From: Euleptes europaea
Lineage: Eukaryota > Chordata > Lepidosauria > Squamata > Sphaerodactylidae
DNA length: 64,000 bases
Assembly (NCBI RefSeq): GCF_029931775.1
Contig: NC_079332.1
Coordinates: forward strand, 74,501-138,500
Direction: 5' to 3'
Shown: piece by piece, positions 1 to 11,785 of the stretch
How the letters are laid out: the number at the start of each line of letters is the position of its first letter
Position numbering within the stretch: position 1 is the stretch's first letter
The notes under the pieces: model-generated
Database searches by the model: none
Told to the model about the DNA's origin: nothing
What the model saw: the letters and a program-made list of their open reading frames with translations, nothing else
Program-made: the position numbers and the translations under genes

Positions 1-2149
1 CCTTGAACCCAGAACAAGGAAAAGCCTTGGCCCCATCGGCCGGTCATTCAATGCGCCTTTCCTGAGCCCCTGGTTAACAAGTCCAAGAAAAGAGCATCAA
101 ATGCAGCAGAAGCTGCAAACTTGCAGACCTTGACATTTCCCGGAGGGGATGTGGGGGCAGAAATCTCCCGCACTCACCCTGCTGCTGCCGCACTGGGTTA
201 GGAAGGTGGGATATACATGTCGGGAACAAATAAGCGAAGGTGTGAGGCTCTCCAGCCTCGAAGGACGAAGGGTGTGGATGGGGCCGCAATTCAGCACAGC
301 GTTTGCACGATAAACAGCAGTTCATCCGTCTCGCTCTCTCTTCTGACATTTCCAACGTTATGAGTATCGGTGTCTCAGCCTTTCCTAACTACCTCCCCTA
401 GAGATTTTTTGTTAAAGCATGGAAAGAGAGGCGACATTTAGAGAATAAATCCAGACTATTTACGCCATTCCCTGAAGCAGCGCTGCAGACACCGCCGGCT
501 CCAAAAGCCGCCAACCCAAAGGCCTCAGGCCAACGGGAGGACGTTTTTCCCTTTCTGCACAATTTATTCTCCTCCTGCAAGCTCAGAGGCTGAGTGTTAT
601 GAGGGGTCCTGAAGCCCCCTCTCCGGACCAAACGCTCAGACCCTGCACAATTCCTGAGATTTCACAACAGCCAGACATTTCAAGACAACCTCCACAGCCA
701 TGAGGACTGGAACGTTGCTTCTTTTTAACAACAACAAAATTAGCATGATGATTTCACCGGATAGCAACTTCTGTGCCCTGTGCCGTCCCAGATCTCCCTG
801 CCCACGTGGTGTATGAGCTGCCCTCCCCTCCAGCCACTCTGCTACACCTCCCCTGTCCACCCCTCCATCACATCTACAATTCAATCTCCATCTTCCCTGA
901 ACTGCATAAGCTTTCCCCCCCCTCCCCTCCCAGAGGATCTCTGACCTGCAGCCTTTTCTCGACTGCAAATGGGATCCTGTTTTGGTTGCGCTATAGATCG
1001 GGCAGTTCAGTATCAGCCAATTATCTCCTTAATGCTTTCCAGGGGCTTTCAGGGAAGCTCGCAGAAAAGGCACCTTCAAAGAATTCCTGGCACGGGGAAC
1101 CGACTGGAGCTCCACAAGGCGTCCGCAAAGGGGCAGGCCGCCCACAGCTCGGAGGGCCAAGCTCAGGACACCAAGGCCAGCCCACCGCCAGAGCCTCTGC
1201 CATGGCCGGGTCGGGGAGGCTGACGTTCCAAGCCCAGGTCACACGCATGTGTGGATGCAGCCATACAGGCACACTCACCCCCGTTGGTTTGCGCCTCCCC
1301 CAGCTCCCTTGACCTGCCTCTCTTAACGCGCTCGCCTTAGACCCCCGCAATTGGTGAGCCCGGATCCACATTCTTCACAGACAGGACCTTTCCCCACTCC
1401 GTTGTGGGTTTCTACGCCATCATGGGGAGCCTTTCCTTACACCCGTTTTTGTTGCTAGCGTTCTCCGTTATGTTTCTTTTACACACTGATGCAAAAATAA
1501 CATATAAAACGGCCCAGGAATAATTCAGAGCAAGAAAACAGAAAATAAAAAGCTGACGCCTTGGATTCACACCTGGGAGGTGTGGGAACCACAACAGGGG
1601 ATTTCGAGGGCAGACTGTGGGGCTGAGAAATTCGGCGGCAGCCCTAAAATCGACCTGGGTGTGTGTGCTTGGATCCTGTAGGTGCCGCCCCCCCCCCTTT
1701 GCAGGAGCCCCCCCCTCCTCTCCCGTTGCGCTGCAAAAGGGAAGCGCTCCCGCCATGTCCCCCCCCCCAACGCTTTCCAGGATGGAGCCACCACCTCCCA
1801 CTTGACCTACATTCCTTGTTCCTAGACGGACGGACGGGGCTCCTATCTGGCGGTGTTCAAACAACGGCTGCTCACACAAAAGAGGCCCCGACGTCCCAGA
1901 TTGTGGCCGGGACCTACTCTGTTATCGGCCACTCTCCTGGGATGAAAGGAAAAGGAGCCGTGCCCCCCCCACCCCCGGCAAAGCCTGCCTGAAATGATGG
2001 CGCCCTGCGGGAATCGACAATCCTGCCCAAAGCACTTTTCATTCTGAAAGGGGCAGACGTTGGCGGCACATTCACAACTCTGTACAAGCACAACATTTGG
2101 GATCTGCGGTGGGGCTCCCAGTCCCAGCCATCTCCGGCTTTGTGTTTGG

Positions 2150-2310
2150 GGAGGGGCCGTGGCTGAGTGGTAGAGCCTCCGCTTGGCATGCAGAAGGCCC
2201 CAGGTTCAATCCCCGGCATCTCCAGTGAAAGGGACCAGGCAAGCGGGTGATGCCAAAGACCTCCGCCTGAGACCCTGGAGAGCCGCTGCTGGCGGCACAG
2301 GATCTTCTCT
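2150..2310 (+). mobile_element. Alanine-tRNA-headed SINE
   Basis: The head at 2155-2224 follows a tRNA-Ala closely (GTGGCTGAGTGGTAGAGC ... GGTTCAATCCCCGGCATCTC). The body has AAGGGACCAGGCAAGCGGGT and ACCCTGGAGAGCCGC. The tail is lost. Confidence 0.85.
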
Positions 2311-2639
2311 GAATCCACCAAGTCTTCTAAAAACAAACTGTCTCTCTTCCCCCCCCCCCCCACTCACTCACAGCGGAAAACCGCACGTCCTGCCCAGCAG
2401 GTGAAGAAGCCAATATTCTGTTCCTACCTTCAGGGTTAAAAAATAAACCCCACTCTGGAAAGACTGGCAGGCACCAGGGCACCAAGGCCCTGCCACATTA
2501 TTAATGTTTAAAAATGACAAGTTGTGGAATATGTCAAGTTAAAACATATCGGACACCTCATCTTTCTTTTCAGCAGCTCTTTTGTATTCGGGCCTTGCCG
2601 GAGACAGTTTTGGATTCGGAATGGAAAACCCATAAGCCG

Positions 2640-2735
2640 TCCTCCCTTCATTTCAGCAACATGGTTAGATTCGAGTCCTGGGAGCACCTGAGAGACCGAC
2701 CAGAGCTCCAGGACGTCAGCTTTCGAGAGTCAAAG
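2640..2735 (-). mobile_element. Penelope-like element 3' fragment (fossil)
   Basis: On the minus strand it reads with the tail shared by the other copies (GACTCTCGAAAGC ... GGTCTCT.AGGTG). It is short and partial, and forms an inverted pair with the next copy. Confidence 0.55.
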
Positions 2736-2737
2736 CT

Positions 2738-2850
2738 CTGATTTTCAGGACGAAAGCTTCTTCGACTCTCCAAAGCTGGCATCCTGGAGATCTGGTCAGT
2801 CTCTCAGGTGTCACGGGGTTCGAATCTCACTGTTCTACCACAGAACGCGG
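2738..2850 (+). mobile_element. Penelope-like element 3' fragment, inverted mate (fossil)
   Basis: It has the same tail as 2640-2735 in the opposite orientation. The two arms match over about 70 bp at roughly 85 percent by eye. Confidence 0.55.
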
Positions 2851-5800
2851 CTCTGCCCTCGGGGGAAAACATCACATAGAGTTTGTCCAGTCACAAAAAC
2901 TGTGTGTGTGGGGGGGGGGGGGAATAACCACAATAACCAAACAACGGGCAGTTTTCTGCCCTCAAGCGTTGCCCTAAACGCACCGCCTGAATTGGTCAGG
3001 GCTGCTTTGCTGGGCAGGAGCTCCAGCCCCATCCCCAATTGCTGGCTGCCGTGTGGAAACACAGCGCCAGAGGCAGGGAAGTCACACGCCAGTCCAAGGC
3101 GGCGGTGGGGTGGGGAGAGGTTTGGGGGTGGCTTTTGCAGAAGGGAGGCACAGAGGAGAGTCTCCCCTCGCCCCTCTTCCAGCTGCGCTGCTCTCCCCAG
3201 GCCCGTGCCAGAGTCTCCTTAGAAACAGAAGCTCGGAGGCCTTCTCTGTTGACTGAGTGGGACGGAGTTGGCAGCATCCTTGCTCAAAACACGGCCTCTG
3301 ACAGCCGCCCCGGGTCTGCCGAGCGCCTCATGACAGCAGCGCAGAACTGAGTCACGGCCTGGTGTGCATTTCAAGAGGCTGCCCGGCACAGGGCCGGCAG
3401 GTTGGGTCCAAGATGGCTGGAACGGAAGCCCATTCACATCATGCGAGGGGGGGGAGAGGAAGAAGCCAGCCGTCTTTGGATCTTCCTGGCTTTCGGTACC
3501 TTTTTAGTATTGCTTTCCGCACACGCTCTTTCCCAGCATACCCTGTTCTCTGCAAAATCGGAGCGCGGGGGGGCATCCTCAGAAGCGGATTTCTTGCCAG
3601 CCTCCGCAGAGAAGTCCAAAGCCCCCCTGTTGAAAACTGCCAAGCAAATACACAAAACTCCTCCTGTCTTAAAAGACACGTATTTGTGATATTTTTGGAG
3701 ACTGACTCACAGTTTTCCGAGTTGACAGGGCTGACCAAAGCACCGAGAACGAGAACAGGGGAGGCGCCAGCTTCACACCCCGGCTCCGCCGAGCCCCTCC
3801 CAGACCCTGCGGGCCTCCGGAGAGCCGCCTGCAAAGAGCCCACCATCCTCAAGGACCCCCGAAGCTCCAATCTCCTCCGGAGCCCAGTAAGGGCCAAACC
3901 TCCGAAGAGAAGGAAAACTTCCTGCTCGCAGTTCAAAGGTGTCCCGCAGAGTGGAAACAGAAAATCTGGCAGGCAAAGTCCAACTGATACACAAAATTCA
4001 ACACACCGACACACACGCACAGACACACACACACACAGCAGCCTCGACTGTCCTGCCCTGAGAAATCAAGCAAGCAACTGCCCACTCAAAGCTTCTGCTG
4101 GGCTGCTCAACACCCAGGAGAGTCTCCCAGTTGCAAGAAACCTTCTTCCAAAAACCTGCTCTCGTGGCCAAAGGTTTCCGAAGTGCCCGGTCCCTGGGAA
4201 TCCGGACAGAAAATCTGCCAACGGCTCAGCTCCCAAGGCAGGCAGTCTGCCCCCCACCCACCCCATCCACCCTCCAGGGAGTTTGCCAGCTCTTCCACGT
4301 GCCCTGGTGCCCAAATGCTCCGACACCTAGACAGGAAACAAACATGGCAGCCGGGTCTTGGATGGCCACAGCCACCATGATCAGGAGCGCCGGGTCAGGG
4401 AAGAGCAGAGGCAGCCGGTCAGATGCAGCTCGCTGGCCGGAGGCGTCTCCTTTCAGCCAGGAGCAGGACCGTCCTTTCTGGGGCTTCTCTCCTTCCCACG
4501 GGTTCTGAGTGCCTCACCCGCTGGCTACCAACGTCTCCCTCCAAACATCAGAGGAGACTAAAGCTGACATCTCCATCCTCAGCAGCTCAGCCAGACGCCA
4601 AGAAGGGCCCCTGGATTTTCTCCTCATGTCGACGGGTGAAGCTTGCCAGGCCATGCCAACAAACAGGCCAAAATTCCCTCTTCTCCACAGCCGTTAAAAG
4701 TCTTGCTGCCCCCCCTTCCTTTGGATTACCCCCGGCTGCCATAAAAAGCCCCTTCGACCGCCCCCCCATGACCCACAAAGCCACGCATCCTGAGATCAGC
4801 AAACAGCTGAGAGCTCCCTTGAATCCAAAGAGAACCCCCCCCCCCCCAGACTGCCGGCACTTTTAGTATCCACAAGGTTGCCGAGCGGCTTTAAAACTCA
4901 CTCTGGCGGGAGCTCCCAGGAGCAGCGGGGGGGGGGGGGGAGAGCATCTGGTTCAGGATGACGGAGCGGAGAGTTCCAGGTCACCTCCACAGAGCCCTGA
5001 GCAGCCAGCAAAGAAACGCCAGCTTTGCAGGGACCAAAGCGATGAAGGGGAAAATGGGCATGGCGAGAAGGGCAGCTGGGAATGAAAAAAAGCCCCCCCC
5101 CCATGTGTTATTACAGGCAAGAGAAAGGAGCCTCCAAGCAAAGATGCGGCACCTGGAGCGCTCAGGACTAAAATGGAGCAGAGGTTCAGGGCAGGTTTTT
5201 CCGGATGCTGGGGGGGGGGAGGGAAGAGGGGGGTGGGGTGGAGTTATCCCCTGGCTACAAACAAAAGGAGGAGGGCATACAAGGGTTTGTGTGTGGTTGT
5301 GGGCAATGCGATGTTGCCCAGCGTCTCAGAGTCCCAGCAGCTGGGAGCCATAAGGGGATGAAACTGCCCCACGGAACGGCTGCGAGGGAAAAGGCCAGAG
5401 CGCCCAAACGCCCCAACGTTACTTGTTATCATCCACCTGACCCAAATGGCAAAGGTGATCTTGAGATGGGAAAAGGCTCTGGGATGCAGCGGAGCTGGGA
5501 AAGGTGCAGAAAAGGTGGAGCAACCCAGCCAAGTGGTTGGAGTACCTTTCACACAAGGAAAGCCTCAGGGGCAAAAACCTTGTGGCCCAGCGTGCTTCAC
5601 TTGTGAGTACAGGAGAAGCAGCCTGCCGGAGGAAATGCAAAAAAACCTCCCCACTGCCTCCCTCTCAAGCACAGCCAGCAGCCCGGCCCAAAGAAAGACG
5701 GTGGAGCTTGGAGACGGACAGCCCAGGCCGGCCAGCAGCCATCTCTTGTCTCGGCCACAAACCACTTAGCAGCTTAGAAGTCAGCTGTTCTGTCCGGCCC

Positions 5801-5961
5801 AGTCCGCACACCGGGAATGAGGATGTCCTACCTTATAGGGTTGCTGTACGGAGTCAGGTTGTGATGTACAGGAAGAGCTTTAAACTTTCAAGAAATTACT
5901 GATGTTGTTAGTGACTCTCCGACCTATCTCTTGCACCAACAGATTATTTCTCCGGAGTGCA

Positions 5962-6180
5962 TGTAAAACAGAGAGGCAGCATGGTGTAGAGATTAGGAGC
6001 GGCGGACTCTAATCTGGAGAACCGGGTTCGATTCCCCACTCCTCCACCCAAAGGTGACCTTGGGCCAGTCACAGTTCTCTCCGAACTCTCTCAGCCCATG
6101 TGGAGGCCAACCAGGGCAAACCCCCTCTGAACGTCTCTTGCCTTGAAAGCCCCACCACCGGGGTCGCCGTAAGTCAGCTT
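5962..6180 (+). mobile_element. tRNA-headed SINE with Bov-B-like tail (Sauria type)
   Basis: The head is CAGCATGGTGTAGAGATTAG with B-box ACCGGGTTCGATTCCCC. The middle is GTGACCTTGGGCCAGTCACA and the tail CCGGGGTCGCCGTAAGTCAG. It is followed at 6195-6245 by a 5S-headed SINE fragment. Confidence 0.75.
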
Positions 6181-6194
6181 CCCACCACCGAAAG

Positions 6195-6245
6195 GATCCC
6201 GACGGCCCCAGGCTGGCCTGATCGCCTCAGATCGCAGCAGCTAAG
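6195..6245 (+). mobile_element. 5S-rRNA-headed SINE fragment
   Basis: GGCCTGATCGCCTCAGATCG and AGCTAAGCAAGC resemble the internal promoter part of 5S rRNA. Only this part is present. Confidence 0.5.
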
Positions 6246-6854
6246 CAAGCGATGCAAGCCATCCTATCCCACCAGGCCTACATTCAGCAGCCCACAGAAC
6301 CACGGGTGAGGGTGAGGGGGTCGTGCTTCTTCCGGCCTCTAGCTTTCATGGGAACATTCACAACCACCACACGTGATTTCACAAGCACCCGTCTGTCCGG
6401 GGCTGCCACCAGCTTCCCCCCACCCCGCTGGCAGGCCCTGCCCGGTGGCAGTCCGCCTTGGCATCGCCGCCGGCACCCCTCACCCCCTGCACGGTGAGCA
6501 ACCACAGAGCCACGCTAACGCTTCTGACTCCGCTGCACTTTCTGGGTTTCATTCAAGACGGCTGCTGGAAGAGGGACTTATTAAAGCAGTCGAGTAGAAC
6601 CAAGGAGCCCGGAATTAGCTGGCAGCCAGCTGTGAAAGAAGGGGGGCGCAGAGAGGAGCCCGACAGGCTGGGAAACGGCTGCACGGGAAGACAGGAGTGC
6701 CCACGGAGAGGTGCCACGGAGGGAGGGAGGGAGGGAGGTCAGGTCCAGCTTCGCATGCTGCCGAAGCTGCCCTGTGCCTATCAGACCAGGGCTCCATCCG
6801 ACTCGGGCGGGCAGCCGTTCCCCGGGGTCTTGGGCAGGGAAAAGCCCTTCCTGT

Positions 6855-6955
6855 CACCTGCGACCTGGCAGGGTTTAAGGGGAGGGGGAGGGGGCCTGGG
6901 ACCGCCTGCTCTCAGGCAGGTGCTCTGCCACTGAGCCTCGGCCCCTCTCCCAAAG
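6855..6955 (-). mobile_element. Alanine-tRNA SINE head fragment
   Basis: It contains GGTGCTCTGCCACTGAGCC on the plus strand, the inverse of the SINE head. Only the head is recognisable. Confidence 0.5.
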
Positions 6956-7894
6956 CAGCTGTCAAGCAAACACGAGAAGCTGCCTTCCCCCCAAGTCAGA
7001 CTCCGGCTCGCATCGATCCCCGCGTCCTGACTGGCGGCAACTTTCCAGTCTCTGGAAAGAACGGCTTCCCCCAGCCCTGAGACCGCGCCGCATAGCCAAG
7101 CACAAGGGATATGCATTATCCCGAATCCCACCCCTCTTTCCTAAAAAACCACCCCTCATCCCACACCTGCTTCCCACACGCCTTCTTCTTTCTGTCCACA
7201 CGACGCAAGCAGCAGTCGATTCTGCAAAGCCGGCTGCATTGGAAAGCCTGGGGTTTGAGGCGGGCTGTGTCAGGATGGCGGAGGGCCCCCTTCGCACAGG
7301 TGTCGACCGGCCTTTCAGGACATGGCGGGACTCTCCTCTGAACCAAGCAAAAGGGGGGCAGGACAGCAGCCGCCAACAAGGGGCGTTCAGACTGGGGGTT
7401 GCCTGATCTCCGTGCCCCGACAACCACAGACACGTTGTACGCATATTCGTTTTCCCATAAAAGAAACAAGAAAGTAAGACTGTGCAAAATGCGCAACAAG
7501 ATAAACTGGATTCTGTGGCCCGCGCAAAGTATGCTCATTAAGGAGATTGGCACGACTCTCTCCGGATGAAGCACCGGGATCGGCCTGTCAGGGTACACCC
7601 GGCACCAGTCTGGCTTCGTATTAATCCTCCTCTGCCCGCCTGCCAACCCTGGGGAGCGGCTCCCCCTCCCCCTGCAAGTGACTGACGGGATCTTGCTTTA
7701 CGAGACCGCTTGCTCCCCTCCCTCCTCGCCCTTCTGCCCTCTGCAGTTTCACCTGATGCTGCCAGTGCGGTCGTGCCTCACACATGTTCCCCCCGTGCGG
7801 TTCACAAAGCGAGCTTCGACTTGCAAGAAGTTCACTGGTAATACACTCTGTTACTATTGGAGGCCCGGCTGGACTCCTGTTTTACAGTCTCCTG

Positions 7895-8135
7895 TGAGAG
7901 TCGGTGTAGCATAGTCGTTAGAGCCATACTACAATCTGGGAGGGCCGGGTTCGAATCCCCGCTCCAGCCATGGAAGCCTCCTAGGTGACCTTGGGCCAGT
8001 CGCACACTCTCAGCCCAACCTACCTCACAGGGTTGTCGCTGTGGGGCTCAAACAGACAAGGAGGGAATGATTTTATATGCCCCTTTGGGTCTCTATGGGG
8101 AAGAAAAGCAGATATAAATATCCAAATAAATCTAC
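7895..8135 (+). mobile_element. tRNA-headed SINE, LINE-tailed type
   Basis: It has GTGTAGCATAGTCGTTAGAG, the B-box GGGTTCGAATCCCC, ACCTTGGGCCAGTCGCACAC and a tail ending AAAAGCAGATATAAATATCC. It is of the same type as 55201-55438. Confidence 0.7.
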
Positions 8136-8149
8136 ACAGCTCAAAAATG

Positions 8150-8245
8150 CTCCTACCCTGCCTGAAATTTTGTTAGGCGTTAAGGTCCTGCCGGACTCCT
8201 TCTCTTTTCTACTGCTACTGACAGACTAACACGGATACCCATCGT
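8150..8245 (+). mobile_element. Penelope-like element extreme 3' end (fossil)
   Basis: It contains the family ending GAAATTTTGTTAGGCGTTAA and the terminal ACAGACTAACACGGATACCC. Only the tail is present. Confidence 0.5.
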
Positions 8246-8967
8246 GATCTATCTCCATCATCTAGGCCAGCCAAGTGGAGCCTCCATGTTCAGAAGCAGG
8301 GCTAGGGACCAACAGTAGGAGAACATTCTTGCTGTCATGGCCTCCTGGGAAGCTTGGCAAGAGGCCACCTGGCTGGCCACCACTGGAAACACCTGGCGGT
8401 GAGATCCAGCTAGGTAATTCGGAGGCTCAGACTCCCCAAGAACTGCCTTCGGAAGGTGGCGCGGGCAGAGGGCAACCCCTGAATTCACAGGGCGGCCACT
8501 TCCCACCCTGCCAACTCTGACCTCCCCTGCGGAAGCGCTGTGGCACCACCGCATCTCTCGCACACCACTGAATGAACGGCCAGATCCCCAAAGGACGAGG
8601 GAGCGGCACGTTTACATATTTATAAGCCTCTGCATTATTCAGCTCAGCACACGAAATGCCTTTGAACAGGGAAGAGGGACAATGGGAAGGAGCCAGCCCC
8701 CCACCGTCGGCAAAAGGGGGGGCAGGAAATCACCCCAACAGCTAGATGCTCCGCACAACTGGGGCTGATCTGAGTAGCCCGGGACAGCAAAGATCTTGAA
8801 GCAGACGGCGCAACGCCGTCAAGAGACACCTGGCCCCAGTGGGGTATAAACGAAGTAAATAAAATGATAAATGGTTCCAAAGAAAATCCATTCCAAAGAG
8901 TAATCAGCTCACCCAGAAAGGATGTGAGATGCTCCCAACTACTGAGTAAAACCAGCGGCCAGTGGCA

Positions 8968-9050
8968 TAGAATCATACAGTTGGAAGGGACCACCAGGGC
9001 CATCTAGTCCAACCCCCTGCACAATGCAGGGAATTCACAACAGCCTCCCC
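8968..9050 (-). mobile_element. CR1-type LINE 3' end
   Basis: AGAATCATACAGTTGGAAGG and CATCTAGTCCAACCCCCTGC are the inverse of the CR1 terminus. Confidence 0.75.
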
Positions 9051-9051
9051 C

Positions 9052-9545
9052 TCCCCACACCCCCAGTGACCCCGTAAAGACTAACAAAATTTATTCCAGT
9101 GTAAGCTTTCCTGATTCAGAGCTCACCTCATTAGATGCATATCAACATGCAATTTTTGTGAGGTAGGCAAAATGCAAAATGTAGTGCAGGATGAAATGTG
9201 ATAATGTGATAATCAGATGCAACAGGAAATTACACATGTTTAGCTGAAGTAATTAGCATCTGTACAGGATGTGATACTCAAGATATTAGCACCTCTAGTA
9301 AGCTAGGAATCATAGGTTCATATTTCAGCACCTGAGGAACACATTGTTTTGAGTTTAATGAATACCAATTCATCAATTTCACAGTGGATTCTACCATTGA
9401 AGGTCCTTTTAAATCAGCAACAGAATGCCCTGGAAGATTAAAATGTTCCTCTGGCGGATTCTGGCTATGAGAGTTTTTAACATTAGATTTATGTCCATGC
9501 TGGATTTCTACACAGAATGCTTTCACTGCCGGCCCCAACCTGAAG
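9052..9545 (-). mobile_element. Penelope-like element, endonuclease end plus 3' tail (fossil)
   Basis: On the minus strand it encodes a remnant with EEHFNLPGHSVADLK and HKSNVKN, matching the conserved C-terminal part of the GIY-YIG endonuclease of Penelope-like retroelements. It then runs into the hammerhead-like tail and GAATAAATTTTGTTAGTC. It is 5'-truncated, broken and old by divergence. Confidence 0.65.
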
Positions 9546-10237
9546 TAACCTGGGAGATTTCTTCAAAGCACAGAGTCAGGCTTGCCTGAACCAGGATCGT
9601 GTGGTGTGGGTGCTTTCAAAATCCTGGGGCCTCGGCTCAAACACTTGCCACACCAGAACACAGGTAGGTGTGTGTGTGTTACATATTTGCAACAGTGTCT
9701 CTCTTGGGGAAACAAATCTCTTCTTAGAAATGCTTAAGAGCTTTGCATCCCAGCGCACATAGAAGAAGGGCTGGGGTAAGGACCACTCCTGCTGCAGCTA
9801 TCATAGCTAAGCTGCTTTGGAAAGCTTTAAAGAGTTCCTTGAGAGCTTTAAGACAATTAAAAGGAGGAAGAATTAAACAGCAAGCCGGGCCGCAAGAGGG
9901 CTTTTCCAAGGCAAGGAGCGGCAGAGGGCCCGGCCCCCTCCCCTCCCAGGGTCTCCACAGGCAGCCTGCAGAGGAACAGAACTCTCTCCGGTGGATGTCT
10001 TTAAACCACACAGGGAAGGCTGAAGTCCTGGAGCAGTTGGCATCCAAGGTTTCCAAGGGTGGGGGAAGCACTCACACATGCACACCACCTGTTAAGGCAA
10101 CCCCATAAGCTTGCACTGGTGAGCGGTGAGGGGGGCACATTTACTAGCCAGAACCCACCACATCCGGAAAAGCAACCCTGGCTGGCAATTTGTTTCCAGG
10201 TTCCATTTAAGATCTGACCTTTCAAGCCCAACAGCTT

Positions 10238-10330
10238 CATAGAATAGAATCACAGAATTATAGAGTTGGAAGGGACCAGTGGGGTCATCGAGTCCAACCC
10301 CCTGCACAATGCAGAAAATGCACAACGACC
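10238..10330 (-). mobile_element. CR1-type LINE 3' end
   Basis: ATAGAGTTGGAAGGGACCAG and CGAGTCCAACCCCCTGCACA; same terminus as 8968-9050. Confidence 0.75.
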
Positions 10331-10424
10331 TCCCTTGGGGCTCACATATCTGAAGGAGTACCTCTCTCTGTACAAAGGGGGCCAAGATGAATTATTAGCA
10401 CCTGTACTAAGGCAGAGAATAAAA

Positions 10425-10775
10425 CAGGAGTCCAGTGGCAACCTTAAAAGCCGAACAAAATTTATTCCAGTATAAGATTTTCTGAGTCAAAACTCCCTTG
10501 TATCAGATGCATACACAACGGGCAATTATTGTTAGGGAGGCAAGATGTAAGACCTGGTGCAGAATGAAACAAGGAAAGCAAATACAGCAGGAAGCTTCCG
10601 AGGTGTAGCTGAAGTTAATTAACACATGGAAGGGTGGAACATGTACGATATTAGCATCTATACTGGGTTCGGAATCCCAGGTTTCTATCAAGCCCTGGAG
10701 GGGTCTGGAATCACATTCTAATTCAGCAATTTGGCATTGCAATCATGTCTCCAATGTGAAATTGGGCTTTGTTAA
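10425..10775 (-). mobile_element. Penelope-like element 3' fragment (fossil)
   Basis: It starts on the right in diverged coding remnant and ends on the left with the tail GGAATAAATTTTGTTCGGC and GCCACTGGACTCCTG. It is partial and broken. A second CR1-then-Penelope pair, like that at 8968-9545. Confidence 0.55.
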
Positions 10776-10899
10776 CAAATTCAAGACAATGTACCTCCCC
10801 ACCCAGGGCATAATAGGACCTTGGAATTCCTGACTCCATACAGAGCCTCTAATACCTTGCTTTTCCCATCCCTGACATATGTTAATTAACTTCAGATGC

Positions 10900-11192
10900 A
10901 CCTCCCTAGCTTTCTGCTGTAGCTGCTTAATTCATTTCCTCCTGCCTTAAGTTTTACTTAAAGGCGTCTCATAACCCACCCTGAGTGACGTGATTGCTCT
11001 TTGGATTGAATGTTGTCTTGGACTGTGGCGAGTCTTTGTAGTATCCCCCCGGCCTTCCCCCACTGTCTGTTGTAGATAGGGTTGATGGGTTTACATTCCC
11101 ACATCTCTGATGAAGTGAGCTCTGGCTCATGCACGTTTATGCTAAAAGAAATTTTGTTAGAGTTTAAAATGCCACTGTATTCCTGTCTTAAT
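10900..11192 (+). mobile_element. Penelope-like element 3' end (fossil)
   Basis: The plus-strand tail CTGATGAAGTGAGCTCTGGC at 11107-11126 is followed by AAATTTTGTTAGAGTTTAAA and GCCACTGTATTCCTG. The left limit is uncertain. Confidence 0.5.
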
Positions 11193-11440
11193 TGGCTGTC
11201 ACAGTCTAGCAGAGCTAAGCATATGGATGTATAGCGAGGAAGCTCAATCCCTATTCAAGGCCAGGAAAGTGACAGTGTTTAATGTCTTGATAAATCCCAA
11301 TTTCAGCACTGGATTCTCCCTTGGAAGCTCTTCTGTTCAAGAACACGAACCTTCAGATCAGCAACAGAAGATGCTAGAGGATTCTGGTTTGGAATTGTCA
11401 GACTTGGGCCCATTTATTCTTCAGTAAAGGGTCTGACCTG
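11193..11440 (-). mobile_element. Penelope-like element endonuclease fragment (fossil)
   Basis: The minus strand retains SSVADLKVRVLEQKSFQGR, the same conserved region as in 9052-9545. It is partial and broken. Confidence 0.55.
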
Positions 11441-11551
11441 TCCGTCTTGTGTGTTGGTTTTGGTGGGGGAGCGGGCTGGAGATGGGTGTTTTTAAGCCAC
11501 AACTGTGTCAACTTAGAGTCTGTACCTGCAGTGCGGAACAGCAGCATAGCA

Positions 11552-11785
11552 GAGGAAGAAGAGTTGGTTTTTAGACGCCGACTTTCTCGACGTTTTAAGG
11601 ACAATCAAACTGTCTTACAATCACCTCCCCTCCCCATAACAGACACCCTGTGAGGTAGGCGAGGCTGAGAGAGCTCTAAGTCAGCTGTGACTAGCCCAAG
11701 GTCACCCAGCTGGCGTCATGTGGAGGAGTGGGGAAACCAACCCGGCTCACCAGATTGGCCTCTGCCGCTCATGCGGAGGAGTGGG
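11552..11785 (-). mobile_element. Long tRNA-headed SINE (Sauria-like)
   Basis: Antisense copy with AAGAAGAGTTGGTTTTTAGA, CAGACACCCTGTGAGGTAGG and GGCCTCTGCCGCTCATGCGG. Confidence 0.7.

Noticed and set aside
2155-2224. Possible tRNA-Ala gene
   Set aside because: The A- and B-box regions look tRNA-like, but the sequence continues into a SINE body repeated many times in the window.
3362-4330. 322-aa open frame in CASKIN1 intron 1
   Set aside because: There is no recognisable motif or repeat, overlapping frames of similar length exist on the other strand, and no splice or promoter context supports it.
9278-9538. Host gene from the 86-aa open frame with EHFNLPGHS
   Set aside because: The motif belongs to the Penelope endonuclease and the block ends in the family's repeat tail.
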